NCBI RefSeq assembly: GCF_024741135.1
Contig: NZ_JANSUY010000001.1
Coordinates: forward strand, 372,001 to 436,000
Source: Aquiflexum gelatinilyticum
GTDB lineage: Bacteria; Bacteroidota; Bacteroidia; Cytophagales; Cyclobacteriaceae
Direction of reading: 5' to 3'
DNA length: 64,000 bases
Shown: one piece after another, positions 27,201 to 35,732 of the stretch
Layout: every line of letters starts with the position of its first letter
Numbering within the stretch: position 1 is the stretch's first letter
Translations under genes and position numbers: made by a program
Notes under the pieces: model-generated
What the model saw: the letters and a program-made list of their open reading frames with translations, nothing else
Told to the model about the DNA's origin: nothing
Database searches by the model: none

Positions 27201-27623
27201 TCATCTTTTGTCAATGACGGCCATGGTGATTCTGCTGATACATGAAAGATCTCCTTGGTCAGTATAAATTTTCACTTCCCAAACCTGGGTTTTTTTTCCA
27301 AGATGGATAGGTTTGGTTATACCGGTAACGGAACCTTCTTTTACGGATTTGAGGTGATTTGCATTGATTTCCAATCCTACACAGTATTGCTTCGTAGTAT
27401 CGATGGTAAGTGTTGCCGCCACACTTCCAAGGGTTTCTGCCAGTACTACATTGGCTCCTCCATGTAACAGTCCAAGGGGCTGTTTGGTTTTAGCGTTGAC
27501 AGGCATTGTGGCTTCGAGGTAATCTTCCCCTATTTTTGTAAAATTGATATCCAAAAAATCCGTCATCGTATTTTCTCCCCAACTGTTGAGAACTTCAAGG
27601 CTAATGTTTGGTTCAAATATCAT
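27201..27623 (-). CDS. menI: Hotdog-fold thioesterase, probable 1,4-dihydroxy-2-naphthoyl-CoA hydrolase
   Basis: A 140-residue PaaI-type thioesterase. The hotdog signature is GLLHGGANVVLAETLGSVAA (about 51-70), with His-Gly-Gly and the catalytic-position Glu in LAETLGS. It lies first in a minus-strand unit with menF and menD (1 bp to menF), which makes the menaquinone-pathway thioesterase step, release of 1,4-dihydroxy-2-naphthoate from its CoA ester, the best guess. The symbol is by context: PaaI proteins are promiscuous and cannot be assigned from sequence alone. menA, menB, menC and menE are not in the window. Confidence 0.8.
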   Translation of the reverse strand: MIFEPNISLEVLNSWGENTMTDFLDINFTKIGEDYLEATMPVNAKTKQPLGLLHGGANVVLAETLGSVAATLTIDTTKQYCVGLEINANHLKSVKEGSVTGITKPIHLGKKTQVWEVKIYTDQGDLSCISRITMAVIDKR

Positions 27624-27676
27624 GTAATCCGGGATAAAAGTTTTTTCTTTGGACTCAGAAACAAAAATAAGTAATC

Positions 27677-28294
27677 TTGCTAACTAAAAAAATCTACCTT
27701 GTCCGCCATGGACAAACTGATTATAATCTCAAAGGTGTAGTTCAGGGAAGCGGAATTGATGCGCCACTGAATTGGAATGGCCACAAACAGGCTCAAGCTT
27801 TTTTTGACTTTTATAAAGATGTCCCTTTTGAGAAGGTTTTTTATACAGGTTTACAGCGGACCAAGCAATCTGTTCAGGGCTTTATTGAATTGGGATTGCC
27901 CCATGAGGCAATTCCCCAGCTTAATGAAATATCTTGGGGAAGATATGAAGGAGTTCCAATGACCCATGAAGAAAATCATTATTACACTGACATGCTTCAA
28001 AAATGGGCTTCAGGGGATTTGGATTTTGCAATTGAGGGAGGTGAGAGTCCAAATTTAGTAGCAAAAAGATTGGAAAAAGGAATCAAATATATTCTTTCCC
28101 AGCCGGAGAAAACAATACTTATCTGCATGCATGGAAGGGCAATGCGCGTTTTGTTAAGTTTGATGCTAGGATATGACTTAAAGTTTATGGATGTATTTCT
28201 ACATCAAAACCTTGGTCTTTATCTTTTGCACCAAAATGAAATGGGATTATTCAGGATCGAAAAATACAACAGTGCCGATCACCTTATGGTGTAG
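27677..28294 (+). CDS. Histidine phosphatase family (phosphoglycerate-mutase-like) protein
   Basis: A 205-residue phosphatase of the RHG family. The phosphorylated His is in YLVRHGQTDYN (residues 7-17). The second catalytic His is in LICMHGRAMRVLL (about 152-164), and the acid region is LNEISWGRYEG. The start must be non-ATG: the in-frame stop at 27668-27670 leaves TTG 27677 as the best choice, giving (M)LTKKIYLVRHGQT; the next ATG would remove the RHG motif. Substrate is unknown; relatives act on small phosphoesters such as alpha-ribazole phosphate or sugar phosphates. It is divergent from the men unit and overlaps the 3' end of the next gene by 11 bp. Confidence 0.9.
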   Translation: MLTKKIYLVRHGQTDYNLKGVVQGSGIDAPLNWNGHKQAQAFFDFYKDVPFEKVFYTGLQRTKQSVQGFIELGLPHEAIPQLNEISWGRYEGVPMTHEENHYYTDMLQKWASGDLDFAIEGGESPNLVAKRLEKGIKYILSQPEKTILICMHGRAMRVLLSLMLGYDLKFMDVFLHQNLGLYLLHQNEMGLFRIEKYNSADHLMV

Positions 28295-28706
28295 GGGTTG
28301 CTTTAAGTGCTTTATTGGATTTTTTGAGTTTAAGCATCCTGTCCTCGTATGAAGACAACATTGTGGAATAAGCAGTTTTGCTTTCATCGAGATCGATGAT
28401 CTGTACTGCTATTTCGCTGAGTGGGGATATCCTTTTGTCATTCACCCTGATGAATAAATCACCAAGCTGTTTTTTATCTATTCCGTCATATGGGATTTTG
28501 ACCATTATGGCAGCATCAGAATTGCCATTATATGCTTTGGTGGAGAAAAGGTGCATCAGGCTAAGCTCAATAAAATCTGTGGAGGTTTTGTTGGCTTTTA
28601 ATTCTGCTTTATCAAAAATAAGTAAGAAAGTCTTTCCTTCGGGGTTTTTGGAAAAACCCGAAAAGGTCAAAAAACAAAGAAAAGCGATAATAATTCCTTT
28701 TTTCAC
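28284..28706 (-). CDS. Small exported protein of unknown function
   Basis: A 140-residue protein with a GTG start (28706) and a signal peptide (MKKGIIIAFLCFLTFSGFSK). The mature part is mixed alpha/beta (LLIFDKAELKANKTSTDFIE, DAAIMVKIPYDGIDKKQ) and ends in a lysine-rich helix with the tail KSNKALKATPTP. No family is recognised. The final codons overlap the convergent phosphatase gene (28284-28294). The reading frame, signal peptide and codon use look genuine. Confidence 0.72.
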   Translation of the reverse strand: MKKGIIIAFLCFLTFSGFSKNPEGKTFLLIFDKAELKANKTSTDFIELSLMHLFSTKAYNGNSDAAIMVKIPYDGIDKKQLGDLFIRVNDKRISPLSEIAVQIIDLDESKTAYSTMLSSYEDRMLKLKKSNKALKATPTP

Positions 28707-28777
28707 AGAAGCAAACTATAAAAATTATAACTTCTTTGCAACCCCAAAAAAATCTTTAATCGAATATTTTGTATAAT

Positions 28778-28808
28778 CAAAAAAGCCCGAATAAATCGGG
28801 CTTTTTTG
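28778..28808 (-). terminator. Terminator of the zinc-ribbon/NIF3 operon
   Basis: Perfect 13-bp stem CAAAAAAGCCCGA / TCGGGCTTTTTTG around an ATAAA loop, 7 bp past the stop of the zinc-ribbon gene. It has A and T runs on both sides, so it is a good terminator for the minus-strand operon and separates it from the small exported-protein gene. Confidence 0.85.
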
Positions 28809-28814
28809 ATGATT

Positions 28815-29579
28815 TTATGCTCTACTTCTTTTTTTCTTCAAGCCTTCTTCTTCAATCTCATCTTCAACACCGGCAAAAACCCTACCGCAATGTTCGCAGA
28901 CAATGATTTTTTTCTTTTCTCTGATATCAGCTTGTCTTTGTGGAGGCACTACATTGAAGCAACCACCACATGCACCTCTTTTGACCATTACTACTGCCAA
29001 ACCATTTTTGGCATTAGTACGGATTTTAGTGTAAGATTTTACAAGTCTATCTTCAATTTTCTTGATAGCCTTCTCTCTTTCACTTTTTAATTTGGACTCA
29101 TCATTTTCGCTTTCGGAAACAATGGTACCCAATTCATCCTTTTTGTTGTTGAGGTCTTTTTGTCTCTCTTTCAAAATTTCCTGAAGTTCATTCACCTCAT
29201 TGTTTTTGAATTCGATTTTGGCTTGCGCCTCTCCGATTTTTTTCTTGGAGACCTGGATTTCCAAATCCTGAAGTTCAAGTTCCTTGGTAATGGCGTCATA
29301 TTCACGGTTGTTTCTGACGTTCATTTGCTGTTCCTGATACTTTTTTATAAGTTTCTCAGATTCCTTGATGTTATCTTTGAATCTTTTGATATCCTCCTCC
29401 AGAGCTACAGTATCCGTATGGAATTTTTGTAATCTGGTTTCGTATCCTGCTATTTCATCTTCAAGGTCTTGGACTTCTTCGGGGAGTGCTCCTCTTACTT
29501 TAAAAATCGAATCAAGTCTGGAATCTATTTTCTGAAGGTTTAGTAAGGCTTCAAGCTTCTGTGCAACTGTACTTTCCAT
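28815..29579 (-). CDS. Coiled-coil protein with C-terminal C4 zinc ribbon
   Basis: A 254-residue cytoplasmic protein. Residues about 15-185 form a long heptad-rich coiled coil. Residues 198-235 form a zinc ribbon with Cys204, Cys207 (GACGGC) and Cys228, Cys231 (VCEHCGR), followed by an acidic and then basic tail (GLKKKRSRA). This is the widespread 'C4-type zinc ribbon domain' family, often annotated as possibly nucleic-acid binding; its role is not established. It lies 3 bp after the NIF3 gene, an adjacency seen in many Bacteroidota, which suggests they are co-expressed. Confidence 0.9.
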   Translation of the reverse strand: MESTVAQKLEALLNLQKIDSRLDSIFKVRGALPEEVQDLEDEIAGYETRLQKFHTDTVALEEDIKRFKDNIKESEKLIKKYQEQQMNVRNNREYDAITKELELQDLEIQVSKKKIGEAQAKIEFKNNEVNELQEILKERQKDLNNKKDELGTIVSESENDESKLKSEREKAIKKIEDRLVKSYTKIRTNAKNGLAVVMVKRGACGGCFNVVPPQRQADIREKKKIIVCEHCGRVFAGVEDEIEEEGLKKKRSRA

Positions 29580-29582
29580 TTA

Positions 29583-30683
29583 CTACAGATAAGTTATGGG
29601 ATTTGTGATGACTTTTGTCAAATAGAGTGCAATATTAGTAAATTTTTGCGACAATACATCCCCGAGTAATTCTTTTGTATAAATTTCACTTTCATAATGA
29701 CCGATGTCGCAAATAATGATCTGATTTTCAGCATCAAAGAATTCATGGTATTTGATATCTGAAGTAATAAATATATCAGCACCTGATTTTTTGGCATCAG
29801 GAAGCAAAAAAATCCCGGCCCCACCACAGACAGCAACTTTCCTGATTTTTTTTCCAAGAAGGGACGTATGCTTGATTGTACCAAGATTCATCTTTTCTTT
29901 TAACATTTTCAAGAAAGCCATTTCATCCATAGATTCTTCCAATTCAGCGACCATCCCTGCACCGATTTCTTGATTTTCATTTTCTAGTTTTTGGAAATAA
30001 TAGGCTACTTCTTCATAGGGATGTGATTCGCGTAGCGCATGGAGTACTTTTTTTTCCAGGTAACTTGGCAATAGGACTTCAATCCTTGTTTCGGGTTCCC
30101 GATGAGCGGATTCTGGAATCCCCTTATGTGGATTGGCTTGTGAAGATGGCGTAAAAGTGCCGGTGCCATCTGACAGAAAACTGCAGCCAGAATATTCCCC
30201 TATTTTGCCTGCACCTGCATCGAACAAGGCCTTTAATACTTTTTCTGAAGCTTCATGTGGCACAAAAGTCACTAGCTTAGAAAGGAGATCTTTCTTTGGT
30301 TGTAAAATGCGGGTATTGGTCAAACCGATGACCTCACAGATTTTTTTATTTACTCCGTGGGAAACATGATCAAGATTAGTGTGAATAGCATAAATTGCAA
30401 TATCGTTTTTGATTGCTTTGATGACCGTCTTTTCAACATAATTCCTTCCTGTCAAACTTTTTAATCCTTTGAAAACAATGGGATGATGTGCCACAATCAT
30501 GTTGCAGCCAAGTGAAATTGCTTCATCCACCACTTCTTCGGTGGCATCGAGTGAGCAAAGTACACCTTTGAGGGTATCGTGCGGATTTCCTGTGATCAGT
30601 TGGGCGTTGTCATAAGATTCTTGATAAGATGGAGGAGCAATTTTCTCCAGATAAGAAACAATATCCTTGATCTTGTAAACCAT
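29583..30683 (-). CDS. NIF3/YbgI-family dinuclear metal-centre protein
   Basis: A 366-residue member of the NIF3 family (the YbgI/YqfO group, long form with a PII-like middle domain, about 125-235). Metal ligands are evident in NMIVAHHPIVFKGL (about 61-74), AIHTNLDHVSHGVN (about 98-111) and ICDIGHYESE (near the C-terminus). Some databases call the family 'GTP cyclohydrolase I type 2 homologue', but a physiological reaction is not firmly known. Known members form hexameric toroids with two metals per subunit. First gene of a two-gene unit with the zinc-ribbon protein. Confidence 0.93.
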   Translation of the reverse strand: MVYKIKDIVSYLEKIAPPSYQESYDNAQLITGNPHDTLKGVLCSLDATEEVVDEAISLGCNMIVAHHPIVFKGLKSLTGRNYVEKTVIKAIKNDIAIYAIHTNLDHVSHGVNKKICEVIGLTNTRILQPKKDLLSKLVTFVPHEASEKVLKALFDAGAGKIGEYSGCSFLSDGTGTFTPSSQANPHKGIPESAHREPETRIEVLLPSYLEKKVLHALRESHPYEEVAYYFQKLENENQEIGAGMVAELEESMDEMAFLKMLKEKMNLGTIKHTSLLGKKIRKVAVCGGAGIFLLPDAKKSGADIFITSDIKYHEFFDAENQIIICDIGHYESEIYTKELLGDVLSQKFTNIALYLTKVITNPITYL

Positions 30684-30725
30684 ATTTTTTGTTTTACTTT
30701 GTCCAAAACTAAGGAAAAATAGCCA

Positions 30726-31781
30726 ATGCGCTGGTATGAACCATTTCTTTATCCTTTCTCATTGTTGTATGACGGCGTCACCCGATACCGCAATGACATG
30801 TTTGACACACAGAAAAAGAAAAGTACTGAATTTTTGATCCCAACGGTGGTGGTTGGAAATCTTAACCTTGGTGGATCAGGAAAAACTCCCATGGTGGAAT
30901 TTTTGATTGAATCCTTCAGGGACAAATACCGATTAGCCACATTGAGCCGGGGATATGGGCGAAAGTCCAAGGGTTTTTTATTGGCTGAACCAAATCTTGG
31001 TCCAATAGACATTGGGGATGAGCCTTTCCAAATTTATTCCAAATTCGGTAAAGATGTTATAGTGGCTGTTGGGGAAGAAAGGGTAATGGCAATCCCACAG
31101 ATTATTTTCCATAATCCTGAAACGGAATTGATATTGTTGGATGATGCCTTTCAGCATCGCTATGTAAAGGCAGATTTCAGTATTCTATTGACAACCTTCC
31201 AAAATCCATTTTTTAAAGATAAAGTTTTGCCTTTGGGCACGTTGAGAGAAAATGCCAAAGGCGCTAAAAGAGCTGACCTTATCATTGTGACCAAATGTCC
31301 TGCATCACTTTCTAGAACCGAAAAATCTTTTTTTGAAGCAGGAATCAGGAAATATTCCGAAGCTCCCGTTCTTTTTGCCGGGATAAAATATGGAAATCCC
31401 GAGCCATTGTTTCATACAGATGTAAAAACAAAAAAGAAAGTTATTCTTGTTTCAGGAATTGCAAATGACAGTCTGTTTAAAGAAGCTGCAGGAAAAAAAT
31501 TTGAAGTGGTAGAAACAATAACTTTTGCGGACCATCATCGGTATACATTAGCTGATATTCGAAGAATTCTCGAAATGGTCAAAAACCATGGTGAAGCTAT
31601 GGTGTTGACCACCGAAAAAGATGCTGTCAAACTTAAAGATGCGTCTTTTCATGAATATTTGGTGGAAATTCCGATTTTTGCCTTGCCTATCAAAGTTGAT
31701 CTGGAAGAATCCGATAGCCAATACCTGATTGAGCGTATCACCAAAACTGTCAAGGACAAAGCCTATATCCGTGAGATTTAA
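30726..31781 (+). CDS. lpxK: Tetraacyldisaccharide 4'-kinase (lipid A kinase)
   Basis: Phosphorylates the 4' position of the lipid A disaccharide at the inner membrane, the sixth step of lipid A synthesis. It is 351 residues, normal length. The Walker A loop is VGNLNLGGSGKTPMVEFL (about 40-57); other blocks are LATLSRGYGRKSKGF (about 69-83) and LDDAFQHRYVKAD (about 139-151, DDxxQH motif). The N-terminal segment MRWYEPFLYPFSLLYDGV is the expected membrane-association helix. Its last 11 bp overlap the next gene. Confidence 0.96.
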   Translation: MRWYEPFLYPFSLLYDGVTRYRNDMFDTQKKKSTEFLIPTVVVGNLNLGGSGKTPMVEFLIESFRDKYRLATLSRGYGRKSKGFLLAEPNLGPIDIGDEPFQIYSKFGKDVIVAVGEERVMAIPQIIFHNPETELILLDDAFQHRYVKADFSILLTTFQNPFFKDKVLPLGTLRENAKGAKRADLIIVTKCPASLSRTEKSFFEAGIRKYSEAPVLFAGIKYGNPEPLFHTDVKTKKKVILVSGIANDSLFKEAAGKKFEVVETITFADHHRYTLADIRRILEMVKNHGEAMVLTTEKDAVKLKDASFHEYLVEIPIFALPIKVDLEESDSQYLIERITKTVKDKAYIREI

Positions 31782-33732
31782 ATTTATTCTGTTTCTTTTT
31801 TTGTTTTCCGGTATTTGGAATTTAAGCCTTCAGGCGCAGGTCAGGCCGAGGATTCCTCAGTCGGGTAACCCAACGGGTTTTCCGCCTCAACAAAATCAGG
31901 AAGGAGAACAAGAGCAAAAAGAGGAATCCCAAGGCAGGAAAAAGCTGATCGATGACAGTACCAAAATGGTTTTTGGACCAAAGACCAGTCTTTATTTTTT
32001 AGAAAAGGATGTCAAGAGAAACCGAATCAGAAAAATTGAAGGGGATACCTCTTTGTATAACTTCCACTATTTTGAACCAATACCAAAGTCAAAGTGGATG
32101 TATCAGGATCTTGGAAATGTAGGAAGCGCAGCAAAGCCGATTTTTTACCAAGTACCGGAAATGATAGGGACGACTTCGGGGTTTGAGGTATATGACCCCT
32201 ATTATTTTGGTCCTGACAGCATGCGGTATTACGATACCAAGTCGCCTTACACGCAGATGAATGCTTTTTTTGGTGGTGGAAACAGAAATATGCTGGACCT
32301 GGTTTTTGCGAGAAATGTCAATCCACGGTGGAACATCGGCTTTAATTTTAAGACCATAAGGGCTAGAAAAACCCTTAACCCCAATGCAAGAGATGATAAT
32401 TTGACTGAGCAAAATGCCTATGCCCTTCATACCAATTACAGATCTGAGGATGGGAAATATTTCCTTATGGGGAGTTTTTCAAGAATGAGGCACCTGGTCA
32501 ATGAACAGGGAGGCATAATTTCTCCTGAAATCGATTCAACTTCTTTACTTTTTGCCTATGAAGATGCTAAGGTATGGTTGAGAGATTCCCGAGCCATTGA
32601 TTTGCGGCAGGATTATCACCTGTACCATGAGTACGAACTAATCAAAGGTTGGCAGATTTACCATGTTTTTGATAGGAGGAAACAAGAGGTTTCATTCTTT
32701 TCGCCTTTGGCTACCTCCTCTGATTCTGCTTTTTTTAATTTAATTTCTCCAATTAGGATTTTGGATAAGGACACTACTTACAATAGAAACAAATTTACGG
32801 ATTGGAGAAATGAATTTGGGTTTAAGGGCGATTTAGGACCGGTTTATTATAATGCCTTTGTAAAATTCAGAAGCGGCAGGATGATTTCTCCAAATTTTGT
32901 CGAACAGGGATCATTCAGTGAATTTTTTATCGGAGGAGCACTTCGTGGAGATATTAGTGAAAAATGGCGGTTTGAGGCTGAAGGAGAATATGCATTGCCG
33001 GACGCGTTCAGGGTCAAAGGCACTTTTGTATCTCCCTATTTGGAGGCAACATATACCAAAGCTCTTTACAAGCCTACCGCCATGCAGCAATTTTATGTAG
33101 GAAACCATCACCAATGGGAGAATAATTTTGACAATATTGGAGTTGACCAAATCCAAGGTGTATTAAAGGCTGACTTTAAGAGTCTTTCTCTCCGGCCAAA
33201 TATCACCTTGAACAGAATTAATAATTATGTTTTTTTTAATAACAAACAAGTGCCAACCCAAGCATCAGGAGAAGCTTTTATGGTAATTCCCGGACTGAAG
33301 TTTTCTGCAAACCTTAACAAAAAACTGTTTTTGGAAGCCGAAGCTTTTTACACCCTCATCACGGGAGATGGAAAAGATAATTTCAGAATACCCGAAGTAT
33401 TGGTCAATTCCCGGCTCTTTTATGAAAGTCCCATGTTTGATGAAAATATATTCGTTCAGATTGGGTTGGAGGGCAGATATAGGAGCGATAACCTTGCTGA
33501 CTTCTACAATCCTGCTATTCAGCAATTTCATATACAAAATGTATTCAATGTCTTTGCCTACCCTGTGGTTGATTTTTTCTTGAATGCAAGAATCAACAGA
33601 ACAAGAGTATTGCTGAGAATGAACCATATCAATATGAATATGATGGATCAGCCGGGGTATTTTGTGACGCCATATTTCACAGGTTTGAGAAGGACTTTGG
33701 ATATCGGTATCAGTTGGCCTTTATTTGATTGA
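31771..33732 (+). CDS. Putative outer-membrane porin (Porin_10-like)
   Basis: An outer-membrane protein of about 653 residues. The long frame opens inside lpxK with a TTG at 31729, but the convincing start is GTG 31771, giving (M)RFKFILFLFLFSGIWNLS and a signal peptide cut after LQA-Q. After a Gln/Pro-rich stretch come many amphipathic strands with aromatic girdles (LDLVFARNVNPRWNIGFNFK, YHLYHEYELIKGWQIYHVFD) and a final membrane-type strand ending DIGISWPLFD. This resembles the Bacteroidota 'putative porin' family. It overlaps lpxK by 11 bp and its stop overlaps the miaE start (TGATG), so lpxK, porin and miaE are a coupled unit. Substrate is unknown. Confidence 0.85.
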   Translation: MRFKFILFLFLFSGIWNLSLQAQVRPRIPQSGNPTGFPPQQNQEGEQEQKEESQGRKKLIDDSTKMVFGPKTSLYFLEKDVKRNRIRKIEGDTSLYNFHYFEPIPKSKWMYQDLGNVGSAAKPIFYQVPEMIGTTSGFEVYDPYYFGPDSMRYYDTKSPYTQMNAFFGGGNRNMLDLVFARNVNPRWNIGFNFKTIRARKTLNPNARDDNLTEQNAYALHTNYRSEDGKYFLMGSFSRMRHLVNEQGGIISPEIDSTSLLFAYEDAKVWLRDSRAIDLRQDYHLYHEYELIKGWQIYHVFDRRKQEVSFFSPLATSSDSAFFNLISPIRILDKDTTYNRNKFTDWRNEFGFKGDLGPVYYNAFVKFRSGRMISPNFVEQGSFSEFFIGGALRGDISEKWRFEAEGEYALPDAFRVKGTFVSPYLEATYTKALYKPTAMQQFYVGNHHQWENNFDNIGVDQIQGVLKADFKSLSLRPNITLNRINNYVFFNNKQVPTQASGEAFMVIPGLKFSANLNKKLFLEAEAFYTLITGDGKDNFRIPEVLVNSRLFYESPMFDENIFVQIGLEGRYRSDNLADFYNPAIQQFHIQNVFNVFAYPVVDFFLNARINRTRVLLRMNHINMNMMDQPGYFVTPYFTGLRRTLDIGISWPLFD

Positions 33733-34346
33733 TGATGAATTGGGAAGAAAGCACCAAACAAAAAATGCTGCATTTACAGCTGCCCACAGACCCTAGGTGG
33801 GTGAATATAGCCGAAATGAATATTGGTGATATTTTGGTTGACCATGCCTATTGCGAGCAAAAAGCTGCTTCGTCTTGCATTTCTCTCATTGTGAATTTTC
33901 ACGGTTTCACCGACTTGGTGGATACCTTGACACCTGTAGTAGCAGAAGAATGGAGCCATTTTGAAAGGGTTATGGAACAACTCAGAAAGAGAGGGATTCC
34001 ATTTGACAAACCTCGCAAAGACGAATACGTAATCAAACTCAGTCAGTTTGTGAGAAAAGGTGGAAGCAAAGTGATGCAACTGACTGAATATTTATTGATG
34101 AATGCACTGATTGAGGCAAGAAGCTGTGAAAGGTTTAAGCTGCTTTCCAAAGAAATCAAAGATGAGGAACTCAAAAAGTTCTATTATGAACTGATGGTAT
34201 CGGAAGCGGGTCACTATGTCAATTTTATTGAATTGGCTAGAAAGTACCAAGACGCCGATAAAGTCAATTCAAGGTGGAAAGAATGGTTGGAATATGAAGC
34301 AGAAGTGATCAAAAACCTCGAAATCAGGGGAGATAGGATGCATTAG
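33732..34346 (+). CDS. miaE: tRNA-(ms2io6A37)-hydroxylase-like di-iron protein
   Basis: A 204-residue ferritin-like di-iron protein. Ligand candidates fit the MiaE pattern: Glu in ILVDHAYCEQKAAS, the ExxH in VAEEWSHFERVME, Glu in NALIEARSCERFKLL and the ExxH in MVSEAGHYVNFIEL. MiaE hydroxylates the isopentenyl side chain of the modified adenosine at tRNA position 37. In Bacteroidota this annotation is common; activity is inferred. The start is ATG 33732, whose A is the last base of the porin stop codon (TGATG); a second ATG follows directly. Confidence 0.93.
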   Translation: MMNWEESTKQKMLHLQLPTDPRWVNIAEMNIGDILVDHAYCEQKAASSCISLIVNFHGFTDLVDTLTPVVAEEWSHFERVMEQLRKRGIPFDKPRKDEYVIKLSQFVRKGGSKVMQLTEYLLMNALIEARSCERFKLLSKEIKDEELKKFYYELMVSEAGHYVNFIELARKYQDADKVNSRWKEWLEYEAEVIKNLEIRGDRMH

Positions 34347-34480
34347 AATCCCGAAACTTGGAAGAAAGGATTTTTAACAGAAATTATTTTCAGTTTGGGT
34401 CTGTTTTTTTCATCATAATGATTATTATTAAAACTGCAATTCAAAAAAAATTATTGAAATTGTTCTAATTCGTACAAATC

Positions 34481-35725
34481 ATGAATCTGGTCGAAAATAT
34501 TAAAGAAGCTCTAAGGTCTGTCAAAGTAAATCTTTTGAGAACAGTCCTGACAGGAACTATCATCGCTATCGGTATTATGTCTTTGGTGGGAATGTTGACA
34601 GCAATAGATGGTATCAAGGCGCAGATAGAAGATAGTTTTTCCGGTTTGGGAGCCAATAATTTTGATATCAGGTCTAAAGGCTTTTCCGGAGGGAGAGGTG
34701 TGCAACAAGGCGTTTCTGAAAAAAATTATCCAATAGTAAGATACAAAGAGGCTTTGAGTTTTCAGGAAGCGTTCAACTCAACAGGACCTTCCACTGTTTT
34801 TTCAACCGTTTCAGGCGCTGCCGAAGTTAAAAGAGGATCAAAAAAGACCAATCCCAATGTCAGGGTTACAGGAGTGGATGACCTTTATTTTAATATGAAG
34901 GCTTTAAAAATTGAAAAAGGAAGAAACTTCAGCAACACTGAAGTTAGATATGGTAATAATGTCTGCATCATCGGATTGGATATTGTTGAAACCCTATTTG
35001 AAAAAAATGAAAATCCTTTAAATGATTACATTACAGTTTTTGGAAGGAGATATACAGTTGTTGGCATTTTGGAAAAGCAAGGAAGTGTAGGAGGTGGTTC
35101 CGGTGCAGACAGGGCGATTTTTATACCTGTTGAAAACACAAGTAAACTGGACGCAAATGGAACTTTTCGTTTTTCTATTACGGCAAGTGGTTCTGATCCT
35201 TTGAAACTTGAATACGAAATGGGACAAGCTACAGGAATGATGAGAAAAATCCGTCAGGACAGGGTTGGACAGGAAGATTCCTTCGAATTGGTAAAAAGCC
35301 AATCTGTTGGTGAAAGTTTGGAGGAAGTCGCGGGATATCTTAGAATTGGAGGATTTGGAATTGGTTTTATCACCTTGCTTGGTGCGTCAATTGGTTTGAT
35401 GAATATCATGTTGGTCTCCGTTACCGAAAGGACGAGGGAGATCGGAATCCGAAAAGCTCTTGGTGCTACACCACTGAGGATCAGACAGCAATTCCTGATT
35501 GAGGCTATTGTTATCTGTATTTTGGGTGGAATATTGGGTGTAATTATTGGAATCGGCATTGGAAATGTCGTAGCTAATTTTATCGGACCGGGAGGGTTTT
35601 TGATCCCATGGCTTTGGATCTTTGTTTCATTTGGTATTTGTATTTTCGTTGGATTGGCATCAGGTTATTTCCCGGCTAGAAAAGCAAGTAAACTTGATCC
35701 CATAGAATCACTCCGTTACGAATAA
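34481..35725 (+). CDS. MacB/FtsX-type ABC transporter permease
   Basis: A 414-residue permease with the MacB/FtsX arrangement: one N-terminal membrane helix (LRTVLTGTIIAIGIMSLVGM, about 20-40), a periplasmic MacB-core domain (about 45-280), and three C-terminal helices in the FtsX domain (about 290-407), with the conserved VTERTREIGIRKALGATPLR and PARKASKLDPIESLRYE. Such permeases pair with a LolD/MacB-type ATPase for export or lipoprotein handling. No ATPase gene is adjacent here, so the partner lies elsewhere. It is followed 7 bp later by the GMC gene, possibly co-transcribed. Confidence 0.93.
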   Translation: MNLVENIKEALRSVKVNLLRTVLTGTIIAIGIMSLVGMLTAIDGIKAQIEDSFSGLGANNFDIRSKGFSGGRGVQQGVSEKNYPIVRYKEALSFQEAFNSTGPSTVFSTVSGAAEVKRGSKKTNPNVRVTGVDDLYFNMKALKIEKGRNFSNTEVRYGNNVCIIGLDIVETLFEKNENPLNDYITVFGRRYTVVGILEKQGSVGGGSGADRAIFIPVENTSKLDANGTFRFSITASGSDPLKLEYEMGQATGMMRKIRQDRVGQEDSFELVKSQSVGESLEEVAGYLRIGGFGIGFITLLGASIGLMNIMLVSVTERTREIGIRKALGATPLRIRQQFLIEAIVICILGGILGVIIGIGIGNVVANFIGPGGFLIPWLWIFVSFGICIFVGLASGYFPARKASKLDPIESLRYE

Positions 35726-35732
35726 TTTTTGA

